Below, in pieces: positions 25,435 through 38,356 of a stretch of 64,000 bases of DNA (position 1 is its first letter; each line of letters opens with the position of its first letter). Under the pieces are notes generated by a model. That model searched no databases and was not told where the DNA came from. It saw nothing but the letters and a program-made list of their open reading frames with translations. This DNA is from Tyto alba (lineage: Eukaryota; Chordata; Aves; Strigiformes; Tytonidae). The DNA lies in NCBI RefSeq assembly GCF_018691265.1, contig NW_024881296.1:7099427-7163426 (forward strand), given 5' to 3'. A program made the translations under genes and the position numbers.

Positions 25435-28252
25435 GATATCCAGATTCTTAATAAATACTTATGTTTCTATGCAAGTCTGTAGTTCAGTTATTTTAATTTC
25501 TTCCAGCCAAACTGTATGGGAGCAAAGTTTTGTGCATGTTCAAGGCTGCATTCCTCAATATAGACACTCACTCTACAGTGTGTGCATAAAGTAAGCAAAA
25601 ATATTTTCGCATACAAATGCATCCATACTGTCATTAGTCTGTAAGTCCATGTTAATAATGATTTTACAAAAAAAGTATATGTAAATTTTAGTACCATTTT
25701 TAAAGTTAAATATAATCACAAATTTCCTTTCATCTTGTTTGTTAACTATTCTAACACTGTTTTATAGGCTTAAATTGAACTAAGTAGAGATTACATAGAA
25801 TATTTTAAGACTACGGTATCTAGGAGAAAAAAAAAAAAAAAAAACAACTCTTCTTCCTAGATGATAAATAGCTTTCTGAAAATGCAGACTAAATTTCTGG
25901 TCAACAGTTTTGATTTTACATGAAGCAATAATTTTTCCCCCCTTAGCTAGAGAACTATGTTAAAATAAAAAGCTTAGGCAGCAATCTGCACAAAACAGAG
26001 GGGTGCAAACTTGCTAAGTAATTATCTAAAGCCATATTTAGAAAAATTAAAAGGCTACATGCTCTTCAGACGGCTTGATTACATGAGGCCTGCGTTTGCA
26101 GTGACACAAATTTAAATTAGTAAATTGTAGCAGACTGCTCTGAGAATGGGGGTGTGGGGAACACCCGCTAGAACTATGTTTTAAGGAACCATGTCATCCC
26201 CCTTAAGAGGGTTGCACAGCTTCAGTCTGTTTTTTTCTTATTAGTCCTATTCAGGAATCCGCTCGTATTTTCTATCCAAAATGCCAAGTCTTGAGGGAAA
26301 AAAGTGTCAAAGTCTCATGAATTGCTATTTCAGCATATAGCAGCCTTTAGCCACATCATTAACTAGGTTGTCCACATTTCATTAGGAATATTTCATAATG
26401 CAAATTTATATTTACAAAATAAATAGCATGTAGATGGTTTTCCTTCCATTCAAAGGATTTGTTAACTTTCTGAAAAAGTGATGGTGTGCATCTGCATGTC
26501 ATGTTTGCTGCATACAGCAGGAATTCTTTGCCTCTCATGATGTAGCTTCCATCCATATCTATTCCAGTGTTTTCCTTCTAATGCAGGAGCCTTTCGGTCT
26601 CCCATTTTTATCTCATATGTTGAGTATGCTGTGTGCTTCTTCACTTCCTCTTTCCTTTATTTCCATATACTAGGAACCATGTATTCACCAAATGATACCC
26701 AATTCATGTGACATTTTCCTTCTCAATCCATGCTTATATCATCCTCCTTTTAAGGAGCACAAGCCAGACAGTTTATGTGTGTTAGGACCATGACACCCTT
26801 TCGTCTAGAAGAAGAGTTCAGGCGTAGCTATTCAGAACGTAAACAGGACAATAAGGTAAATTAAGATGCCCAGCAAAGGTATTATGGTAATGGTTGTCAT
26901 CAGCCATTTATTTAATTTGCAGGCAATTACAGAGATGGAAAAGCTAGCAGCTCTGCTTAACACCAGCCAAAAGCTCCCACATGTCCACACTATCTTCTTT
27001 CAATTTTCTACCCAAATAAATTGGTTTCTGCTCACTGATGCCTAAAACCATCACAGAAAACTCAGAATTAATCCAACCCCTCATTCAAAAATCATGTTAT
27101 CAAGAAGTGATCTATCTGGTCTTGTCAAGTTCAGCCTCCTATAACATCTTGAAATCAAAAGAAACATCCTATATCATTGTCCCCAAGCCCATTTCTTCCT
27201 CTTTTATAAATATCCTTTTCCTTGTCCTTTCCAAGGTCTACTGCACTGACAAAAGGTCAGCTTTCCAACATGGCATTTGATTTCATCTGACTTTAAAAGC
27301 AAGGCTCTTTGCTTTAGCCTTCTTATCTAGAAATATTCACTTCAGGTTCCACTTTCATTCCGAAGTTTTACTATTAATTTCCTCACTGAAAGCTTTGTCC
27401 TCTTTGATGTCACTACTGTTCCTATACTTCCGCTTTCTTCACCTCAATATTTTTTCCTGTTTATTAATACCTTCCTAAAGTATCATTCATCAGTTCCTTT
27501 CTATTCTACCAAGATACATCTTTGTGGTATGCAAGACAGTCACACGAGGCACCGTACAACATTACTAGCATCAGTTACCTTACTTTCCTTTATTCTTCTT
27601 TTCCAGGAGAGTAAGGAAGCTATGGGAATTTTTAAAATGTTCACTATGCTGTATGATTATTTAAATGTTGCTTCTTTTCCTTTAAATAAGAAGTGTCTGT
27701 ACCTACACTCAACAGTTAATACCATGCATGACACTTAGGTGCCTACACTTAGGCAAAACAAATACGTACTTCAATGTGTCAGCAAATGTTCTACTTCAAA
27801 CAATAGCCCAGAGAGAATTCCGAGGAACGGAAGGCCCTCAGAGAACACACTGTCAGCAGCCCTCTTTCAATTACAAAAACTGACAAGTCTAGTGAGAAAA
27901 TGAGTAAACACAAACAAGATGTTAAATATCACAAATTACACATTTTTAGTATAGGTAAACTAAAAGGAAACATTAATGTGGAAAACAGAAACAGAATGTA
28001 TGGTAACCCTATGGTACTATATAATACTTTTTTTAAATCTAAAATTATTTTTAATGTTTCACTTCTCATCTATTATTTTTAGAGGAAATAGAAATATTTA
28101 GCCTTTGCTTTTGAAAAATAATAAATAAATACTTTAGAAACTGACTAAAGCTGCTTGAAAGCATTCAATTAATCTTTGAGTTTAAATAATATGTAAAAAC
28201 CTCAAAGATGCATATCGAAGCCACAAAATAATTTGAATGGAACATCTATGAA

Positions 28253-28318
28253 GGAAAAAAAAAAAAAAAAACAAAACAAAACAAAACAAAAAAAAAACCA
28301 AAAAACAACCACCAACAA
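28253..28318. repeat. A/C-only simple tract with (CAAAA)n
   Basis: A run of about 17 A followed by CAAAA units and CCA-containing sequence. Confidence 0.9.
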
Positions 28319-31300
28319 CTGTATCAAGAGAATAACTGAAATAAGTGTTCTCGATCAAACTACTTTATGAATGCAAGAACTCATCCTGAAGATGAAATGG
28401 GAATGCTGCATTATTTTGCCACATCTTCCTGGAAACCTGTGTCTCATAAAAGGAGTAATGTATTAACTGGAATTAGTTTTCTGTTGCTAAGACACTTCAA
28501 AAATACCATTTAATAATAAAGACTAGACTTAGTGATCCAGTCAAAACAATTCTTCCACTAATTAAGTGAAACTGGGGTCTCCCTATGCTTACTAATAAAA
28601 CTCCTCGTGAAGGAAATGAAGTCCTAACAACTCACTAGTCAATCAGTTCTTCCATTCTAATAATCAGTGTGGAAGTCCTAAAATATCTGAAACTAAGCCA
28701 AATATTATTCCTTGCCAATAGCTGCTAGTTAGATAGAACTAACAGTATTAGTTGTAGAAAGAGGCAGCAGACTAATTTGTTAATCTTTGCAGAAACTTAA
28801 AAACAAATCTATAGTCACATTTCTCAGGTAAAACACTGCCCCTTCCCCATTTGCTTGGTTTGTAACTAAGTTAGAAAAATGTGTATTATTAAACAAATGC
28901 ACAAAAATTGAATGCAATTTGCTGATATACAATTAATTGTTCCTACACACACAATGACTCTACATTAGAATGAGAAAGAATTCAATACATGATGCAAACT
29001 GCTTTACACATAAAAAAAAGTTGGGTAGAACTACTATAGTAGCATATTGTGCTTAAGCTAAACAAGACAGGCATTATTTCCATTGAACTCTATAGAATCC
29101 CAGTGACAGTGTGAAGTGACTGGGGAAACAGTACACATTAACATAAAAATTCTGAGCCTACACGAGAAAAGCAGCTTTGTGGAAAACTGTAGAACTGAAG
29201 TACAAATACAGAAAAAGTTATGGAGAGCAGCTATTCAGTACAACACAGTAAACATCTTCCTACCCTCAAATACTCTGAGAGAAACTGAATTTGTGTGAGT
29301 TTTGTTGGTTGTGTCTGTGTTGTGTTTTTTTCTTTGAGTGTTGAGGGGGAGGGGTGTTTGGTTTTTGTTTTAGAAAAAGCTTATTTTCTTAATTAAAAAA
29401 ATTTAGTGCAGTCTGTCCAATATACAGCTTGTTTTCTAAGCAACATTTATAACTAGGTATTCCTGCTGTATTGCAGTATCACTCAGGCTCCAGTAAGAAA
29501 AAAGTTCTCACTTCTCTGTGTAATACAGGGAAATAAATTCAATCTCATTGCAACAAGTCTACAAAACAGAACCTCAGCAATCAACACCTCAAAATATATA
29601 CCAAATAAATACCAAAACTACCGAGCAACTAGTGACCTCAGAGTGGGAAAGCATCTAGAAGAATGTTTGCTGATCTCCATCCTCACCAAATACAGAAACA
29701 CTCAGAAACCAAAATATCAATGTAACAGGAAAAAAAAAATATTTCTTCCCAGTTCTAGCTATCATCAACATCTAATAATTGTAGACAAGACAACGGAAGT
29801 GTATCCCAAGTCTCAGTAATGGACATGTAGGCAGTACTTTTCTGGAAACGTTTGCTTCCAGAGAAGGAATGAATACCACTTGACAGACGACATATGTGGT
29901 CAACAAAGATTTTTTTAAACATGATTCAGTATCAAAACCAGATGTCTTCTGATTCAGTTAGTAAGTAGTTTTCATAACAATTGAATAAAGAAGGTAGCAC
30001 GTATGTTACAGAATAAATTAACTGTGAATGATACACAGCAAAGATTTGTCCATAGAATACACACAGACACTTCTATCCTGCCTTTGTAATTTCATTTTTT
30101 GTAAGTGAGCACAAGAACTGAAAGTGCTCAAACAAAAACAACAACCCACCCCCAGCCCATCGTACAGATAGCCTTTGTAGGAGGTGTGGGATACCAGTAA
30201 GGCCTCCTTCCATTCTATGAATCAAGGTCATTTTACAACATTCTCCATTTGTGTTTAAATTACAGACACATCTGTTTACACTGCACTTAGCTCTACTTCT
30301 GCTAAACTAAAGTAGTAAACACAAGTAAAAAACTATTTTAGTAAAATCTTCACTGAACAGTATGGCCAACATAGTTGGGCAGTTGCTGGGCTGAATACTT
30401 AATAGAAATGGACCATGTAAAAAGGACAGAGCATCAAGGTGGTAACACTTGAATCAGAATAATGGGGGTTACTGTGTGCATGCAATTCAGCATGGTTATT
30501 AGGGGCTGAAAGGATAAAGGAAGTATATTCTAGTCAAAGCTGACACTTAGATGTGAGTAGGAACAATAATAAAAAAAAATAAATCTGTCAGTTAGAAAAC
30601 TGAAGTTGTATGTTAACAGTCCAGGCATGGAGTTGGCAGAAGGAGGGAAAAAGAGGAAGAAGAAAGTAAGTTAACTGTAAAGAGAACTGCTAGAGGAAAT
30701 AATTTTTAATAGGACTAGACAATTAAATTAAGCACTACCATTTCTAACTAAAATTATGATTTCCTCACCAGTGTTTCTCTCTAGCTCTAAGTTTACACAA
30801 CATCCAAAACAAATCAGTTTTGCAGTCCCAGTTCTACCCACTTCTAGCCTGAGCAAGACCGGATTGCTTGATCCATCAGGTTCTGAAGCCTATGAATACT
30901 TATGCCTAAAATACACAACAGATATAAATGTATGCACCAGTAGGGCCAGGAGGTTTGCATGTGTCAACTGAGTTCAGTTCTCTTCTCTTTAGCAACCGTG
31001 TCAGTCATGTGCATATAACCTTGTTGCTTAACTAAAGCAAAAGGAAATAAGCTGTTGGACAATTATTTTATTATTTTAGGGAATGAATAAGAGACAGGGG
31101 GGAGTATTGCATTACTGGCTGAAACAAAGAGAAGAACGAGTATGAGAAAGCTCCAGAAAAGGGAGCTGACGATGCACACACAGTAGAATGCAAGTCCCAA
31201 CAGGATGCACTCTATCACCAGCCCCTTGTCACCCAGCCCTTGAGCTTATGGCCAGCACTGGGGTGGGTAGTATGAGGGACTGATTTTTTTCTGGCAAAAG

Positions 31301-33582
31301 AAATTAAAATAAATTCAGTTTAGTTAAGATTTATTCACATTTAATTCAGCACCAAAGTAATAGATAAAAAATCCAAAATAATTTAAAATCAACCAGGTGA
31401 GTGAAGCATTAATATGACACCATCCGCTTCAGTTGAATATACACAAAGAAGAGACACAAGATATTATGGAGGTCTTACTGGGATGGAATTCTCATTTTAT
31501 CTCAATACTCCAAAATACCATTATTTTTGATAGCGATCTACACAAAGATCTATAGCTCATGTGACCCCGAACAAAATGCCTTATAGCCATATATCCATCC
31601 AGAATAGTTGTTTGATTATATTTCTACAAGATCCTTCTAAAATAGTTACCTTTATTCATCCTCATTCTAAAACTAACTTTTAAGTTTTAATGTCCTTGAA
31701 CTAAAAGAAAGATTTTAAGTTTTCTGGATGATGAATTTAAAAGTTTAGAAACTAACAAACTACATCTCTGCAAAAAGTTAATAAATATACCCCAGATCAC
31801 AGCAGCACCAAAATACTCTAAAGTTTTCTTTTTTTTTTTTTGGCTTCAGAAATACAGTCACAGGTATAACTTTGCTAGACCCTATACTTTCTGTAGACTT
31901 GCAGCTGTTCCACTGGCAACTGTCATGCTGTTTCTCTGCCATGAATGTATCTGGTTTCAAATTGTGCTTTAGTTCACTTCTGTCAAATCAGGAAACCTGA
32001 AGCTTCCAACAATGAAATAATTACTTCAGTATATAGTTCTAGAAGCAATGCACACAACACCTCATAGTAAGTCACACACACCTAACACAATGGAGAGTTC
32101 TATTTTAGTTTCCTGTGTGAGCTTAATAACAAAAAAATACAAGGGCAACAGGAATATAAGCATGGAGGTTCATAACAAAATCTTATTTCATAAAACACAT
32201 TTGTCAGCTACAACATAATTTCAGTACGCAGTCTGTCAATTTTTGTATTTTCACACTTCTTTAAAGAGACACTGCTAACTTCAAAGAAATAAAAGAAAAA
32301 AACAAAGCTTAAATTAAAAAAAAGCTTTAATTTTAACTTTTTTTAGTTACATCACTTCATTAGCTTGATACAAAATGTCAATCTCAACAATTTATTATAG
32401 TGGTAATAATCCTATGACAGAATAAATTTCCCATCTACCTCATCCAGTAACACCACACTTCAGTAACACAAAATATATCATGGTTGCATACACTAACCTG
32501 TTCAAGAAAAATTATTTCAAACACTTGTTTCTATTGTGTAGTTTAAGAACACTGTTTCAAAGTCAAACTATATCAAATGCAAGTAAGAGAGACCCAGGAT
32601 TACCTTGCTAAATCTGAAAGTACTGTAAATGTTGGCTGCCCTTGAGACCAAGTTAGCTGAAATGCATACAGCTGTCATGTAATCCACACACTTCCTCCTC
32701 CTCAAAGCTACCAACTGCCAAATGTAATCTAATAATTAGCATATGTAAAGCAAAAGGGCTAGACTCTGACATCAGTTTGCCTGCGCCTTAGAAAATACTG
32801 TTGAATTAAACCTGCAGCCCACTCTGACCTTCAGAATTCTAGGGGGAAAAAAAAAAAAAAAAAAAAAGCTTGTCAAAGGAACAAAACGGGACAAAAACCA
32901 AAGAAATCTATTTGCAGGTGTATTCTACACTTTAAAATGAGCAGGAAGATATTTCTAAACATTCTCTTAAAAAAAATCCCCACAGCTACATAAATCCTAC
33001 TTTAGGGAAAGATAAAAACAGAGTCAAAAATCAAAGTCACATTCAAAGCCACAAAGTGTCTGGCTTCTAAACATGATACGAGAGGAACATTCATCACTAA
33101 AGAAGAGAAATTAAGTAAATATCTGGGAATGTTGCTTTTGGAGCGAACTGGAAAATAAAGAAGGGCAAAATAGAAATAGACAGTCTATCTAAAATGTCAG
33201 TCACCCAAACATAATTAGCTGTTATCATCAACAATAACGAAGATTACTTTTCTACAACCTCCAAAAGACAAAAGGAAGGATGTCACATGCAGAAATGGCT
33301 GAACTCCTCCTTTATTCCAAGGAGACAGTCAGTATATATGCTTAACAAAGTACATGAAATGGAAGCATATGTTCCTGCCCCTCTTAAAAATAACCGCTTC
33401 AAAAAATGTTTACAGATTTAGTTTATATTTTTGAAAAAACTTTGTTATTGCAGTAGACTTTGATCCTCAGCATTTGTTGGCATGTAGCCCTGCCCTTCCT
33501 GAAGTTGTCCAGAACAGTTAATGTCACTGGTCTTAAAGATGACAGAGAAATCTCAAAAAATTGCAAGAAGAAAGTCTTCCTG

Positions 33583-33680
33583 GTTTGTTTTTTGGGTTTT
33601 TGGTGAATTTTTTGTTGTTTTTTTGTTTTGAGGTGTGTGTGTGTCTGGTTGTTTTTTCTGATTTTTTTTTTTTTTTTTTT
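33583..33680. repeat. T/G simple tract with (GT)n and terminal T run
   Basis: GTTTT units, a short (GT)n at about 33.63 kb and a T run of about 19 at the right end. It is the complement type of the A/C tracts elsewhere. Confidence 0.85.
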
Positions 33681-34044
33681 AACTAGGATTCCTTTCCACC
33701 CATATCAATAAGATGAATCTGAAAAACTGTATAAAAGTGGACACTAGATGAAGCGCAAGATCTGGGGAAAATTTTGTATTTCTCCTTCCATCCACCCCCT
33801 CACCCCCACCCAGGCTGCCATGCATGACAGAGTACACACTCCATTCATAAGGAGGAATTTGATGAGGCAGCAAATCAGGTTACTAGGCTAAATGACAAGA
33901 GTGAGATGGCAAGACAAAAACCTGTAAAAAGTCTAACAGGTAAGAACTACTAAGTATTGTTCGTAGCATATGAATAACTTTAGAGGTCTAGCAAAGACAG
34001 AGTACTTGTAACATTTCTGGTTTTGAAACTAGATGCTTCCTTGA

Positions 34045-34086
34045 CTCCCTCCTCTCTCTCCTCCCTCCCCCACCCCACCCCCCTTT
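34045..34086. repeat. Near-pure pyrimidine tract (C/T)
   Basis: About 27 uninterrupted C/T bases followed by C runs broken only by single A bases. Mirror-like CTCCCTCC and CTCTCTC content could allow triplex formation, but this is composition only. Confidence 0.85.
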
Positions 34087-34645
34087 GCAAATAGAGAGGG
34101 CTCAGAGTGTGCTGGGTTAATAACCAGACCAGGTCAGCCTGCAAGAGATTATTTTAAGCTGTCTGCATTTTTTAGATAGGAGTGGATGTGACACACTACC
34201 CAAGAGACGACCAAATATAACAAGAGGTCATCTGTATCATATTATTTATATTTTAAGACTAAAATTTACTGAAAACAAAATCTTAGACATTCTATAGACA
34301 GGGTAAAAATATTACAGCATAGCCAGCTTCATAAGATCCAAAGCACTGATAGTTCTTTTAGACAATCCATTTTAAGCCCAAAAAATTATTCCAAAACCTC
34401 ATTAAATCTTTCCCCTCTAATGACCTGAGCCTGAAAAAAAATTCTGATGTCTATTACCCTGCCATCTAAGCTCACTAACCAACAAATAAATGACCTGAGC
34501 TTTTTCCTCATAAATTGATTAAGAGATGAAAGTGTCGTTGATTTATCTTTTTAAGTAAGGGAATTTTTCTGTATGTTCTATAATTTTTTCTGCTTGGAAA
34601 ATACATATCAAATCTTCCCCTCCTCCTCTAAATTTTCTCACAATT

Positions 34646-36360
34646 ACACAGAATCACTGAGTAGCTGAGGTTGGAAGGGACCGCTGGAGATTATCTAGCC
34701 CAACCTCTCTGCTCAAGCTAGGTCAGACAGATTGGCTGTTCATGGCCATCTCCAGTCAGGTTTTAAATATCTGCAAGGATGGAGGATCCACCACCTCTCC
34801 TGGAAGCCTGTTCCAGTGCCTGACCACCCTCACAGTAGAAGTCTTTTTTTATGGTCAGATAGAATTTCATATATTTCAATTTATGCCCATTGCCTCTTGT
34901 CCTGTCACCAGGCACCACTAACAAGAGTCTGGTACCATTCTCTTTACACCCTCCCTTCAAGTACTTATACATTGAAGAGATCCCTCTGAGCCTTCTCTAG
35001 GCCAAACAGTCCCAAGCTCGCTCAGCCTTTCCACATGAGAGATGCTCCAGTACTTTAACCTTCTTTGTAGCCTGCACTGGATGCTCTCCAATATGTCCAT
35101 CTCTCTCTCGTACTAGGAAACCCAGAACTGGACACAGTATTCCAAGTGTGGCTTCACCAGTGCTGAGGGGTAGGAACACCTCCCTCAATCTGCTGGCAAC
35201 ACTCTCCCTCATGCAGCCTAGAACATCACTAGCCTTCTTTGCCACAAGGACACATTGCTAGCTCACGTTCAACTTGCCGTACACTCAGATCTCCAGGTCC
35301 TTTTACACAGTGCTGCTTTCCAGATGGTTGACCTCCAGTATGTACTGGTTCATGAGGTTATTTCTGCCCAGCTGCAGAACTTGGCATTCTCCTTTCTTGA
35401 ATGAGGGAGGTTCTTCTCTGCCCATTTCTCCAGGCTGTCAAAGTCCTTCTGGATGGCACCCCAACCACCTGAGGTATCATACACTCCTCCCAGTTTGTGT
35501 CATCAGCACGCATTTTGTGTAATTTGTACATACAGTCCCATCATCTAGATCACTAACAAAGACATTAAACAGTACTGAACCCAGTATCAGCCCCTAGGGT
35601 ACACCACTAGTAACAGGCTTCCCACTGGACTTTGTGCTGCTGATCACAACTCTCCAGGACTGGCAGTTCAGCCAGTTTTCAGTCTATATCACCATCCATT
35701 TATCAAGTCCATCTTCCCTCATCCACCAAGCCAGCCATCTCATCATAAAAGGCTATCAGGTGGGTTAAGCAGAATTTTCCCTTCCTGAATCCATGCTCAC
35801 TACTCCCAGCCACATTCTTGTCCTTCGTGTATCTGGAAATACCTTCCGGGATTGCTCACTCTGTCACCTTCAAAAGGGACAGGCAAGGCTGATCCACCTG
35901 TGCTTCCCCAGATCCTTATTGGACATTTTCTTTTCTCCAGTCCTCAGGAACCTCTCCAGATTGCAATGACCTTTTGAAGGAAATCAAGAGTGCCCTCACA
36001 TGGACATCAGTCAGCTCCTTCAGCATTCATGGGCACATCCTATCATGTCCCACAGACGACTTTATGCTCAGTTTGTTTAAACAGTCCTTAATTTAATCCT
36101 CTTCCACTAAGGGTAAATCTTCCTTTTACACTTGCCAGATTCCTGAAGGCCAGTCTCACCAGTGAAGTCTAAGGTGAAAGATGTACTGAATACTTCAGCC
36201 TTCTCTGCATCCTTTGTCACCATATCCCCTGCCCCATTCACCAGTGGGCTCACATGTTCCCTAGCGTTCCTTCTACTGCTTATGTACTTGTAGCAGGTTT
36301 TTTGTTGCCCTTCACATCCTACCTTTAATTTCAGAAGGGCTTCGGCTCTCCCTGAAACAT
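34646..36360 (-). mobile_element. CR1-type LINE, about 1.7 kb, antisense on plus strand
   Basis: The longest CR1 copy in the window, read 5' to 3' on the minus strand. The 3' end is at left (ACAGAATCACTGAGTAGCTG then AGGTTGGAAGGGACC). Minus-strand translation gives the ORF2 C-terminus, with YKYLKGGCKENGTRL and DRTRGNGHKLK near 34.9 kb and VLGCMRESVASRLREVFLPL near 35.2 kb. Further right, antisense reverse-transcriptase sequence continues (AAGTCCTTCTGGATGGCACC; CTATCAGGTGGGTTAAGCAG). The segment between endonuclease and reverse transcriptase (antisense of YISS..RK..NV..L) is near 36.2-36.3 kb. Stops and frameshifts mean it is inactive. The left flank is unique sequence; the exact right edge is uncertain. 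Confidence 0.93.
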
Positions 36361-37899
36361 TTTCAAAAATTCTTGTATTCTTTTAATTTCTCTTTTTTCC
36401 TTTTCTGTTACATGTTCTGTTTTACCACTTTGCTGAGATGCCTCTCTTTCACAAATGCATACCTCTTTTTTTCAGCTTTCCCATGCATACTGCACAGTTC
36501 TGGTACCAACCAAAACCAAGCTCATAGGATATGTTTTCGACCCATTCTTCAGTCTATCTCTAAAAGTATTTGCATTAATTCTTAATTATTTCAAATATTT
36601 CATTAGAGATCTTTTTCTGCATGAGTCAGAAACAAAGGTCTTCAGTTATTTATTGTAATCCTCCGCTTTGTATAAAAGAACAATACACAATTCATTTTGC
36701 TGAAATAAATTAGATTATATGAATTAAGAGATCAAGATGGTATGCACTCTCTCCCCCCTCCCTCCCAACATACTTTCAGTTCTTTTTATTTGGTTATTAG
36801 GGCATTTGTTGTTTTCTTCTTACATCTTTTTAGTTAGCACCAGTGGTGCATCAGCCTCTTCCTCAAAGAGGAAATACATACTGCACTTGCTGAAGGCTAG
36901 GGAAAGAAGGTTTTACAGGAGGTTCTCCCAATTTTTTCAAAATAGTCATCTCTTTCCCTTCTAAGACTCATTCTCCAGCTCTCGATCGTAGCTCTCCTTG
37001 CCTTATACCCAACCTGCCAACACTCCCTCTGTTTTCCCCATGCCCTCTCCGTAACAGCTTGTATAAAACACAAATTAATAAGCTCTTCCATTTTATTAAC
37101 TTGCATGTTAATCCACCTTGACTTCTACTTTCAGTGAACCTCACTAATAATGCATGCCTTCACAAGTGGTGAACTAGTGCTTCTTACTGTTGCCTCTATT
37201 ACTTAGAGTGATATGGCATTTGAAAAGGTGAGAGTCCTACTACCTTCCAAGCTTCAGTAAGCTGGACAGATCCAGCCAACCTAATATATCTTGCCAGAAC
37301 CACAGACTTTGTGAAGCCCAGTGCAGAGAAACCTATCATAGCACAGGTATTTTTTTGGCTCTCTGCCTTTAGGAACCAAAATAGCTCTCTGCCTGAACTG
37401 GTAAGTCCTGCCAGATTTATGTCAGACAGAAACGAGACTGGGAAGACCAACTCTGCAGTCTGATATGATTTTATAAAAACAACCAACCCACCCATAGCAT
37501 TAATAGTATTTTGTAGCATGTGTTCTAATAACATTTTGACAAAATATTGGATCACTTACCTGTGACCTTTCCACCTAGGTGACAGGAATGAACTATTTTG
37601 ACTCCACCACTCCAAAACTGAGGTATACAGCATACCATGCCTTGAGAAATAAAGCAGCTTGATATTTTACTTATACCTGACTAAGTATATTTTCATTCTT
37701 TTCACAGAGGAAATAAAGGGTAACGATTTGGAGATTAAAAAGGGATATTTGAAACATCAGACATCATATGGAATTACTGAATATATTACATTAATATTGA
37801 CAAAAATGCTATGTGCCTATCGGCATTTCTAGCCAGTTATTTTTATTTTTCACTTAGTAGTTAGAGCTAAAATTCTATCATTATTCCTTCATCACATCT
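36361..37899. other. Noncoding interval between two CR1 copies
   Basis: T/C-rich on the plus strand at 36.37-37.10 kb, including a C/T tract near 36.75 kb. A 118-codon minus-strand frame (37199-37555) resembles no family I know and has no supporting splice or promoter context. No exon is assigned. Confidence 0.55.
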
Positions 37900-38356
37900 G
37901 TGTTCTGGGTTCCCCAGTACAAGACAGACATGGAATTACTGGAGCAAATCCAGTGAAGTGCCACTAAAATTAAGGGATTGGAGGAATCACATGAGGAGAG
38001 GCTGAGAGCTGGGACCATTTGGCCTGGAGAAAAGGAGGCTCACAGTGAATATTAACAGTGCCTGATCAAGGGCAATGAAAAGGGAGCCAGACTCTTCTCA
38101 CTGGTGTTCAATGACAGGTTAAGAGGCAATAGACACATGAAACTCCACCTAAACATAAGAAAACACTTTATTACTGTGAGAGTCAGACAACAGAACAGGT
38201 TACCCAGAGAAGTTGTGGAGTCTTCACTCTTGAAGATATTTAAAACCTGACTGGACTTGGCCCTGAGCAAACTCCTCTAACTGACCATCCTTCAGCAGGG
38301 CAGTTAGACTACATGATCTCAAGAGGTTCTTGCCCACCACAACAATTCTGTGATTT
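37900..38356 (+). mobile_element. CR1 LINE 3' fragment, sense on plus strand
   Basis: Begins in the ORF2 C-terminal FWxPQYKxDMELLExxQ block (TTCTGGGTTCCCCAGTACAA). It continues through CGGAGCCAGACTCTTCTC-like and AACATAAGAAAACACTTTAT sequence, AGAGAAGTTGTGGAGTCTTC and GATATTTAAAACCTGACTGG, to an end near CAATTCTGTGAT. Internal deletions and stops are present. It is 1.5 kb from, and in opposite orientation to, the 34.6-36.4 kb copy, so the two are separate insertions. Confidence 0.93.

Larger units (their letters stand above)
14383..34645. other. About 20 kb of noncoding DNA without recognisable CR1
   Basis: No exon or RNA gene is recognised, and no CR1 copy is seen across the whole stretch. 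It contains A/C-only simple tracts (15.43, 19.65, 23.51, 25.18, 25.37 and 28.25 kb), T/G tracts (29.30 and 33.58 kb), a C14-type run near 23.99 kb, a G run at 22.16 kb, A runs at 25.83 and 32.85 kb, a duplicated roughly 100-bp sequence (21.77 and 23.10 kb), and short palindromes. The 26.6-27.6 kb part is pyrimidine-rich on the plus strand. Open frames here reach about 100 codons and resemble nothing known. By position it is SIPA1L2 intron 1 or upstream DNA. Confidence 0.6.

Noticed and set aside
30180..30240. TTCCATTCTATGAATC resembling a CR1 3' tail
   Set aside because: Only about 15 bp match, with no preceding CR1 3' UTR.
34732..35522. Plus-strand frames of 82-85 codons
   Set aside because: They lie antisense to a CR1 reverse-transcriptase region, so they are shadows of the transposon.
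37199..37555. 118-codon minus-strand frame
   Set aside because: No domain is recognised and there is no acceptor or donor pattern of note; likely chance.
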